From Tilletiopsis washingtonensis (taxonomy: Eukaryota > Basidiomycota > Exobasidiomycetes > Entylomatales): a stretch of 64,000 nucleotides of DNA. The first letter of the stretch is position 1. Each line of letters begins with the position of its first letter. A program made the translations under genes and the position numbers. Shown piece by piece: positions 56,101-64,000 of the stretch. The notes below the pieces were generated by a model. The model did not search any database. It saw only the letters and a list, made by a program, of their open reading frames with translations, and was not told where the DNA came from. The stretch lies in the NCBI RefSeq assembly GCF_003144115.1, contig NW_020312000.1, positions 647,946-711,945 on the forward strand. Direction: 5' to 3'.

Positions 56101-59100
56101 CGCTGACCTCCTATCCTCAGCACATCATGCGCATCTACAAGCAAGACGGCACGCACGCGACTGTCGCCATTTCGCTGTATGCCACGACGGCCGAGCTGCG
56201 TACAGTCATGATGCGCAAGTGGCCAGTCGGCGGCTCCGGCGCGTTCCGCCTGTTTGTCACGGACAAGGGGCACGGTGAGCTGACATGGCGACTCGCGGTG
56301 ACGGCGCTGGCCGCTGACATCTCGCGTCTGCAGAGCGTCCGCTTGGAGAGGGCGAGAAGCCGGCGCTGCTGCAGCGGCGCCGCATGGTGCAGGCCGGCTA
56401 CACTGAAGACGACACGCTCGAGGAGCTCGGCGCCGAGGACCTGTCCTACCTGCTCAAATTCGTCTACCGGCCGGACAGTGTGACAAAGTTTGACTCCGAG
56501 TCGTTCGGCAACACGGCGGACCGCTTCCGCTTGCTCGACCTGAAGAACTACAACCTCGAGATGGTGCCGATCTTCCTGTACCGGCACGCCGACTGGATCG
56601 GCAGTCTCGACCTGTCGGGCAACCCGATGTCCGACCTGCCGCTCGACTTTGTGCAGCTCTGCACGAGTCTGCACACGCTGCGCCTCTCGCACCTCGCGCT
56701 GAAGCGCATTCCCGGCAGCGTGCGCCAGAGCGAGACGCTGACGCACCTCGACGTGTCGGACAACCGAATCCCCGAGCTGAGCCATATCGCGCTCGACGAG
56801 ATGGCGCACCTGACGTCGCTCAAGGTGCAGAACAACCGCCTCATGGAGCTGCCGAGCTACTTTGCGCGCATCCAGACGCTGCGCTATCTCAACATCTCGA
56901 ACAACCGCTTCGAGGTGTTCCCGACGGTGCTCTGCGAGGTCGTGTCGCTGGTCGAGCTCGACGTGTCCTTCAATGCCATCTCGGCGCTGCCCGAGGAAAT
57001 CGGCAACCTCACGCGCCTCGAGCGCCTGGTGCTCGTCGGCAACTCGCTCGAGACCCTGCCGAGCTCCGTCGGCAAGCTGGTCAACCTGCAGACGGTCGAC
57101 GTGCGGCGCAACGTGCTGCAGGACGTGTCGGTGCTCTTCTCGCTGCCGCGGCTGCAAGTCCTGCAGTGCGAGCACAATTCGCTCAAGACGCTCGACGCTG
57201 CTGTCGGCCAGCAGCTGCGCAGCCTCGACATCGGCCACAACCCGCTCAGCCGCGCCACGCTCAGCGCGCTCGAGCCCGGCGCGCTGACATCGCTGAATCT
57301 GTCCTCGTCGAACATGTCCAAGCTCGAAGAGGCAGTGTTCCAGCACCTGCCGTCGCTGCAGACGCTCATCCTCGACCGCAACCAGTTCGTGTCGCTGCCC
57401 GACTCGATCGGCGAGCTGAGCCAGCTCGACTTCCTGTCGTGCACCAGCAACCTGCTCGCCTCGCTGCCTGAGACACTGGGCAAGCTGGGCAAGCTGCGGC
57501 GCCTGCATCTGCACAACAACAACCTCAAGGCGCTCCCAAGCACCATCTGGCTGTGCTCCTCGCTGTCGTCCATCAACGTCAGCTCGAACCTGCTCGAGTC
57601 GTTCCCCGCTCCGCCGCTTTGTGGCGCAGCAGCGGCCGAGTCGGCGCTGCGCCAGAGCGTCGCCTCGGCTGGAGGTGATCCAGGGCGCAAGGGCTCGACC
57701 TCGTCGCTCGGCCCGCACCCCAACGGCGCGGGCGCACCGGTCACGCCGACTGGCCCGCGATCTGCGCCGCCGATGGCGCTGACGCTCAAGAAGCTGCGCA
57801 TTGCGGACAACCGCCTCACGGACGACATCTTCGGCGTGCTCGGCCTGCTGACCGAGCTCGAGGTCCTGAACCTGTCGTTCAACGAGATCTACGAGATTCC
57901 CAACGGCAGCCTGTCCAAGTTCGCGCAGCTCACCGAGCTCTACCTCAGCGGCAACAACCTGAGCAGCATCCCGGCCGACGACCTGCCGCGCCTCAAGGAC
58001 GTGCGCGTGCTGCATCTCAACGCCAACAAGCTGCAGACGCTGCCCGCCGAGCTCAAGGAGATGCGCCGCCTCGCCAACCTCGACGTCGGCAACAACACGC
58101 TCAAGTACAACATCACGAACCAGCAGTACGACTGGAACTGGAACTCGAGCCCGGCGCTGCGCTACCTCAACCTCTCGGGCAACAAGCGCCTCGAGATCAA
58201 GGGTGGCGGCGGCGGCGGCCAGCACGGACGCAGCCGGCGCTACGACGCGGCGGCAGCCGACTTCCACCGCATGACGAACCTGCGCGTGCTCGGTCTCATG
58301 GACGTCACCGTCACGCTGCGCCTCGAGGAGATGCCCGACGGCAACGAGGACCGCCGCGTGCGCTCGTCCGAGTCGCACATCAACGGCATGTCGTACGGCA
58401 TTGCCGATGCGCTCGGCAAGAACGAGAACCTGAGCATCGTCGATGCGCTCGTGCCCAAGTTCCGCACGCACGAGAATGAGGGGCTCTTCGGCCTCTTCGC
58501 CGGCCGTCACCACGGCACGAAGGTCAGCAGCCGCCTCGCGCATCACCTGGCGCAGTGGGCGCACTACCGTGTCCAGTACGAGGTCAAGCACCACGCCGGT
58601 GTCGCGGACGACGAGTCGCCAGAGCCGGAGCAGGTGCCGGACATCTTGCGACGCGCGTTCCTGCGTCTCGAGAAGGACTACGCCGACCTGCTCCTCGCCG
58701 ACCGGGCCAAGAAGGTGGCCGAGGCGCGCAACATCGCGGCTCTCGACGAGCGCCGCGCCGATGCGCCGGCCATTGCCGAGTCGACGCACCTGAGCCAGTG
58801 GCGGGCCGGTGCGTCTGGCGTGCTTGCCTACGTCGTCGATCGGACGCTGCACATCGCCAATGTGGGAGACGCCCTCGCTGTGCTCTCGCGCAACGGCAGC
58901 GCGCAGCTCGTCAGCACCAAGCACGAGCCCTTCGACCGCGACGAGACGCAGCGCATCCGCTCTGCCGAGGGCTGGGTCTCGCTGCGCGGCCACGTCAACG
59001 ACAAGCTCGACGTCTCGCGCTCGTTCGGCTACTATCACCTTTCGTCGATCGTCAACGCTGCACCGGCCGTCACGACCATTGCGCTGCTCGACTCGGACGA

Positions 59101-60721
59101 GTTCGTCATTCTGGCCAACCGCACGCTGTGGGACCACATTTCCTACCAGACGGCCGTCGACATCGCGCGCATGGAGCGCGACGACGTCATGATCGCTGCG
59201 CAGAAGCTGCGCGACTTTGCCATCAGCTACGGCGCCGAGGAGAGCATCATGGTGATGGTCGTCGCCGTCGGCGAGCTGTTCTACAACCGCCAGCAGCGCC
59301 ACGACGCGATGCCGTTCGACCCAATGATGGACGCCTTCAAGAAGGGCAGCCGCATGCGCGGCGTGCGCGAGGACCTGCCTGGCGACCGCACGCTGGCGCG
59401 CCTCGAGCGCGAGGTAGCGCCGCCCATCGGCCAGGTCGCGCTGGTCTTTACTGACATCAAGAACTCGACGGCGCTGTGGGAGACCAACGGCGGCATGCAG
59501 TCCGCCATGCGTCTGCACAACTACCTGCTGCGACGCCAGCTGCGCACCATCGGCGGCTACGAGGTCAAGACGGAAGGCGACGCGTTCATGGTCTCGTTCC
59601 CGTCCGTCACTGCCGCGCTGCTGTGGTGCTTCACCGTGCAGATCCAGCTGCTGCGCGAGGACTGGCCGCAGGAGCTGCTCGAGTGCGAGGACGGCAAGGA
59701 GGTGTACGACTCGGAGGGCGAGCTCATCTACCGCGGCCTCTCTGTGCGCATGGGCATCCACTGGGGCTTCCCGGTGTGCGAGGCGGATCCCATCACTCGC
59801 CGCATGGACTACTTCGGCCCGATGGTCAACCGTGCCGCACGTATCAGCAGCGCGGCCGACGGCGGCCAGATCATGGCGAGCCGCGACGTCATCCAGGAGC
59901 TCACGGCGCTGCTGGGCTCTTTCGGCACTGACGAGGGGGAGGGCGCCGAGGGCGCTGGCGGCGAGAGCAACGCCGACGAGGACGCACTGCGCTTGCTGCA
60001 CCCCAACGTCGCGCGCGACGTCGTGCTGCTGCGGCGCATGGGCTTCGGCATCTCGTCGGTCGGCGAGCGGCGCCTCAAGGGCCTCGAGACGCCCGAAATG
60101 CTTGAGCTCGTCTACCCTAAGCAGCTCAGCGGGCGCCTGGCGGCCAAGCCCGACGCGCCTGCGCCGCAGGTCTTCGAGCCGATGATCCAGCTACTGGACA
60201 TCAACGAGATCAAGCAGCTCGGCATGCTGTGCCTGCGCCTCGAGGCGCTCTCCAACGGCGAGCTCTTCCCCGGCGTCGAGGAGGCAATAGTCTCGGCCGC
60301 CAACGCTGGCGGCACCGCCATGAGCATCACGGGCTCGTCGCTCGGTGCTCCACTGCCCGGCTCGGGCCTGACGACGCCCAACAACGGCCTCGTGCCGGGC
60401 GCCTCGCTCGGCGGTCCAGCGCCTGGGTCTGCGGCCGCCGAGCTCGTCGTCGCGATGGAGCAGCGGCCCATGTCGAGCCTGCAGCCCGTGCCGGCGCGGC
60501 GCAAGGCCGTCGAGATGCACCTCGCCCTGCGGCCCGAGCTGCTCATCTACGCCATCCGCGACGACGCGCCCGACGCCGAGCTCGCCGGCATCCTGCAGCA
60601 GCTCACCTCGCGCATCGTCAACGCCCTCTCGACGCTCACACTGCGCCACCTCACCGCCTCGGGTGCCTTTGGCAACCTCGACCTGCTGCGCCTCAACGCC
60701 CTCTTCCTGCCGCCGCCATAG
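53174..60721 (+). CDS. uac1: Fungal adenylate cyclase (RA-LRR-PP2C-cyclase)
   Basis: Five exons (53174-53725, 53822-54098, 54154-56063, 56121-56274, 56334-60721) encode 2,426 residues, close to the size of smut adenylate cyclases. The order is a disordered Ser-rich N-terminus (1-910), a Ras-association domain (about 915-1010, HIMRIYKQDGTHATVAISLY) and leucine-rich repeats (about 1025-1590). A degenerate PP2C-like domain (about 1670-1945) and a class III cyclase domain (about 1995-2150) follow. The cyclase domain has FTDIKNSTALWE and GYEVKTEGDAFMVSF, which carry the metal-binding aspartates, and MDYFGPMVNRAARIS. The last 60 residues resemble the CAP-binding end. The enzyme makes cAMP at the plasma membrane, is activated through Ras and Galpha and drives PKA. 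In the PP2C-like part the usual FDGHGG motif reads FAGRHHG, so phosphatase activity is unlikely. Intron 1 is 96 bases without an in-frame stop. Confidence 0.96.
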
Positions 60722-61006
60722 CGGCCTGTGCCTCCATTTCACCATCTGCCACCGTCACGATACGGCACGCCGCGCGCCCGAGTGCGCTTTTACAACAGTC
60801 ACCTCATTTGCAAAGTGTTCCCTGCCCTTCCTTGCCGCATGTCCGTTGCTTTTCCTTCCTTTCCCATGCCTCTTGCTGCACGCGCCTCCTGCCTCCTACT
60901 CTACTTGCACACATCCTGCTCCCTCACGACTCGACGCGCGCAATGAAAGTCCCGACTACAGTATCATCTCCCGCCTGTGTGTGTGATGTTTGTGCATTTG
61001 CTCTGC

Positions 61007-62067
61007 TCAGATGAGGCCTCTCCGCTCCTTCTGCTCGCCGCGCTCGAACTCCTGGCGGAAGCGCTCGCGCTCGAGCTCGACGTACGACGAGCCAGCGCTA
61101 CCCTGTGCGCCTGTCCGGCCAAGCGACGGCTGCGGCTGCTGTTGCAGCTGCATCGGCGAAGGTGTGCGCTCCGACGATCTGCTACCCATCTGCGCTGCAG
61201 CCGAGCTTGCGGACGCTGCGCCACCCTCTCGCAGCTGCTCCCAGCGGCTCTTCCCGCCGCCCGCGGTGCCGTCCTGCACGAAGCCATCTGACATCGGGTT
61301 ACCGCCCGGCGCGGGCAGGTCTTCATAGACAAAGCCAGTGGGTGGGTCCGCGGAGCTCGACGCTGGAGAATAGGAGCGTCAGTGAGCACAGCGAGCACGA
61401 CTGCGATGCGGCTCCATACACGCCGCACAACTGTCTCTACACGCTGCGGCCACTCACAGCTTGCCTTCTGGCCCGGGCGTCCGCCGCGGATTTCGCTTGC
61501 GGCGCTCTGCATGACGCGCTTGAGGTGCTCGGGGTCCTTGACGCGCGCCAAGTCGTTGCGTGCCGTGTAGACGATGAGCGGCATGGCTGCGAACACGCCG
61601 CCGAAGCCGGCCATCGTCGTGGCGGCGAGGGTGGCCAGGATGCTGAGCGGCGGGTTGCGGCGGCGTGCGAAGCGGAAGGCAAGACCTCCGCCGATCAGAA
61701 AGCTGCTCTGGAAGGCAGGACAGCACAGCGTGAGTATCTCCTGGACAAATACATACGCTAGCGTCAGCGCTGCGCAGCGACTCACCCAGCGGATGACATT
61801 CATCTTCATGGCCGCGCGCTGGATGAACTCGACCTCGTCGGCGCGCAGGTCCTTGAGCGCGACGGCCTGCGAGCGCCCCAGGCGTCCAGGCAGCGCGCCG
61901 CGCTGCGCCGGCTCGGAGCCGAAGCCATCGCCGCCGCTGCTACTGCTGCCGCTGCCATCGCCCGCCGCGTACGGGTCTGCCATTGTCGCTGGCGGTGCGG
62001 CGGACGTCTCGGCAGCCCAGGGCGAGGCGGGCGCGGGCTGCGCGCGCTGCTGCTGCCACTGCGACAT
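61007..62067 (-). CDS. Small OCIA-like two-helix membrane protein
   Basis: Three exons (62067-61786, 61707-61458, 61362-61007) encode 295 residues. A Ser/Gly-rich start precedes DLRADEVEFIQRAAMKMNVI, then two hydrophobic segments (SSFLIGGGLAF and ATTMAGFGGVFAAMPLIVYT). ARNDLARVKDPEHLKRVMQS and a polar, Arg/Gln-rich tail follow. A charged segment, two short membrane helices and a Lys/Arg motif recall OCIA-domain proteins of mitochondria and endosomes. I cannot confirm this without a profile search. The first intron (61785-61708) is 78 bases, has no in-frame stop, and if retained would add a third hydrophobic helix (ALTLAYVFVQEILTLCC), so the isoform made is uncertain. It is transcribed away from the phosphatase gene across about 305 bases. 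Confidence 0.65.
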
Positions 62068-62372
62068 TGTGAGCTGAGCGAGCGGGGCTGAAGATGCGGA
62101 GTGGCGACCCGAGTGCGTGCGAGGCCTGCGTTGATGTGGTAGTGAGGAGAGATGCCTGGTCCCTGGGGAGCTCGTGCATCGGGCAGCTGACTCCGCACCG
62201 AGCGGGGTGCAGTGTGGAGGCAGTCGCTGCCACGTGACGCCCAGCGTGGGAGCGCCAGCGCCGACGAGCTGCTCCGCTCCCTCCAGTCCGTGCGCCTCGA
62301 CGTCGTCCATCCTTGCCTCCGCACCAGCACCACCGCTCCTCCTGGCCTCGCACCGGCCTCTGCGCGTGCGTC
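62068..62372. promoter_or_regulatory. Divergent promoter region, OCIA-like gene / oca1
   Basis: About 305 bases between head-to-head start codons must serve both genes. It contains leader-like C/T-rich sequence on the right. No specific site is claimed. Confidence 0.45.
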
Positions 62373-63103
62373 ATGCTCGTGCCGCCGCCCAACTTCGGCC
62401 TTGTCGAGGAGTCGCTCTACCGCTCCGGCGCGCCCGACCTGCTCAACTTTCCCTTCTTGGAGACGCTCGGCCTCACCAGCGTCGTGTGGCTCGCGCCCGA
62501 GGAGCCCGATGGTGCCTTGTGAGTCGCATGGACGAGAGTGTAACACTGGTGGGCGCTGGTTCGAGCGACACGTGCGCTTCGTGGAGGGCATACGTTCCGC
62601 GGCTGCGGTCAAGTTGGAGACGAGCAGAGGTCTACTTGTCCTCGGGCCGGCTCGATCGCTGCGTGTCCGCACTGCTGCAAGTGCCTCTGCAGCTGCTGAC
62701 GCCTGCTTGCAGTCTCGACTTCTGCGCCTCGCATTCGATCACGGTGCACCACCTCGGCGTGCTCTACAGCACCAACGCGTGGGACCCGATCACCGAGGAC
62801 ATCGTGCTGCAGGCGCTGCATCTGCTCGTGCAGCCCAGCACCTACCCCGTGCTCGTGATGTGCAACATGGGCCGGCACCGCACTGGCACCGTCATTGGCT
62901 GCCTGCGCAAGCTGCAGCGCTGGTGCCTCAGCGCCATCCTCGAGGAGTACCGCCGCTACACGGGCCAGAAGGTGCGCGTCATGGACGAGCAGGTGAGTCG
63001 CGCAGCCAAGACACGCATGAGCGGCGTTCATCTGACCATGCGGCGGCCGCAGTTCCTTGAGCTCTGGGACATCGACCTCGTCTCAATACCGCGCGGCGTT
63101 TGA
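62373..63103 (+). CDS. oca1: Oca1/Siw14-family tyrosine-type phosphatase
   Basis: Three exons (62373-62518, 62713-62992, 63053-63103) encode 158 residues. The start MLVPPPNFGLVEESLYRSGA and NFPFLETLGLTSVVWLAPEE are typical of the family. The catalytic P-loop reads CNMGRHRTGTVIGC, fitting the C-x5-R signature, followed by LRKLQRWCLSAILEEYRRYT. These features match Oca1-type members, which include phosphatases acting on inositol pyrophosphates (Siw14) and cell-cycle or oxidative-stress factors (Oca1). The exon 1-2 junction rebuilds DGAFLDF, and the exon 2-3 junction gives VMDEQFLELWDID. Intron 1 is 194 bases, longer than its neighbours. The in-frame ATG at 62313 is possible, but the added residues look like leader sequence. 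Confidence 0.88.
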
Positions 63104-63536
63104 GCATGCTCCGCCGCACTATACCCGACCAAGGAAGATCGTCTGCTCTTCCTCGATACCCAGCAGCTCGCTCTCGCACATCCTCTGCCACACGAGGCGC
63201 GCTGCACACGGAGCTGCTATTCTCTGTGCCGCAGCAGTGGCTTTCACGCAGGTGCGGCGCCCGAGCTCGCGCGCTGCGGTCGTGCACTGCATCTTGAGAC
63301 CGAGGAAGAGCTTCGCCATCGTCCGACTTGCGCTTGTCAGCTCCTGAACACCTTCTCCTTCGCCGTTGCTAAGTCTCGACGAAGAGAGCAGCGTGCTTTC
63401 AGCCGCGATCTGCGCGGCTCGAAAGCCGCTTGCCCTCATTCTTCGGATCCAAGCAATGGCGCAAGACGACGATGTTCGCAAGCTGCTTCGCGAGGGTGGA
63501 GCGACAATACACGTGTACATTACGCGCCTGTGCGCA
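63104..63536. other. Convergent 3' flanks
   Basis: 433 bases lie between the stops of oca1 and the dioxygenase gene. Sequence is slightly less GC-rich than coding DNA and holds the two 3' UTRs. No further gene is seen. Confidence 0.5.
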
Positions 63537-63970
63537 TCATGCTGATGACGGCGGCTTGAAGTGCTTCTCCAGCCCGGCCCACGCCTTCCAGTAGTCTGAC
63601 TGCACCTTGCCCGACTCGCTGCAGTAGAAGGCCTGTCAGCAGGAGCGCGGACCCCCTCGATTCTGCGCAACTCACAGCACGGCCCAGCGCGTCGTGGCGA
63701 GCTGGTAGGCGCTCTCGAACATGATGGCCATGCTGCCCTCGCCGACCTTCATGGGCTTGAGCTCGGCTGCGCTCGCCTTCTTGTGCGTCTCGGCGTCGGG
63801 GCCGTGTGCGGCGTCTGTGCCAGATGTCAGCGGAGAGGCGGAGCGTGGGCAACCGCGAGACACTGACTCATGGAGTGCAGCGAGGCGCCGCCCGGCACGA
63901 AGCCGCCGCCCTTGAGCGACTCCTTGGCGTCGTACACGCCCGCGAGATTGACCATGAGCTCGCTCATGCA
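63537..63970 (-). CDS. hmgA: Homogentisate 1,2-dioxygenase, C-terminal part
   Basis: Three exons are visible (63970-63868, 63814-63681, 63632-63537); the rest lies beyond the window. The sequence has MSELMVNLAGVYDAKES, GGGFVPGGASLHSMN, AAHGPDAETHKKA, GSMAIMFESAYQLATTRWA and SDYWKAWAGLEKHF, the conserved end of homogentisate dioxygenases. GFVPGGASLH and HGPD include the iron- and substrate-pocket region. The enzyme opens the ring of homogentisate to maleylacetoacetate in tyrosine and phenylalanine breakdown. Phases only agree if the last intron uses the donor GTGCTG at 63680 rather than the stronger-looking GTGAGT five bases further in. The C-terminal KPPSSA differs from relatives and is the least certain part. 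Confidence 0.88.
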
Positions 63971-64000
63971 CTGCAGCAGGCGTCAGTCAGCAGGTCGGGC

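Noticed and set aside
62560-62580. TGGTTCGAGCGA string resembling a tRNA B box
   Set aside because: It lies within an intron of oca1, and no A box or cloverleaf could be formed around it. No tRNA was found elsewhere by eye.
1-64000. Search for transposons, LTR or virus-like remnants, CRISPR arrays and operons
   Set aside because: No reverse transcriptase, integrase, transposase or capsid-like sequence, no long terminal repeats, and no spaced direct repeats were seen.

Overview
This 64 kb window is nuclear DNA of a fungus, most likely a basidiomycete of the smut lineage (Ustilaginomycotina). The evidence is very GC-rich coding sequence, short introns of about 50-100 bases with GTGAGT/GTGCGT donors and CAG acceptors, and long Ser/Pro/Ala-rich disordered tails on signalling proteins. 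Some families, such as the DUF6534-like membrane protein and the very large LRR adenylate cyclase, also fit that group. It is a compact chromosomal region. I see no transposon, viral fossil, rRNA, tRNA or CRISPR array.

Layout. 1-6.2 kb: two minus-strand membrane-protein genes (DUF6534-like; MARVEL-like). 6.2-14.9 kb: a divergent pair, an IQGAP-type cytokinesis scaffold (minus) and a mitochondrial PPR-like protein (plus). 15.7-18.9 kb: two tandem paralogues of unknown function, whose introns I resolved by aligning the copies to each other. 19.1-24.3 kb: a divergent pair, a Ppg1-type phosphatase (minus) and Vps53 of the GARP tether (plus). 26.2-30.6 kb: a large disordered protein. 31.5-34.2 kb: an Ala/Lys/Glu coiled-coil protein, a 49-residue Cys-rich mini-protein and one doubtful small gene. 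34.5-42.9 kb: an SNF1-activating-type kinase and a Pbs2-type MAPKK. 43.3-49.0 kb: a DUF1765 (UPF0592) protein on the minus strand. 53.2-60.7 kb: adenylate cyclase. 61.0-63.1 kb: a divergent pair, a small OCIA-like membrane protein (minus) and an Oca1-type phosphatase (plus). 63.5 kb to the window edge: the 3' end of a homogentisate 1,2-dioxygenase gene.

Together the window holds several nutrient- and stress-signalling components: cAMP synthesis, the HOG MAPKK, an upstream kinase for SNF1/AMPK, a PP2A-like phosphatase and an Oca1-type phosphatase. Housekeeping trafficking and cytokinesis genes lie beside them. I take the clustering as coincidental linkage, not an operon-like unit. Most exon models were built by hand. 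For every fully modelled multi-exon gene the exon lengths sum to a whole number of codons, and each model is supported by family motifs across the junctions. The main exceptions are the 5' ends of the DUF6534-like gene and the SNF1-activating-type kinase, and one intron in the phosphatase gene that has no canonical donor.
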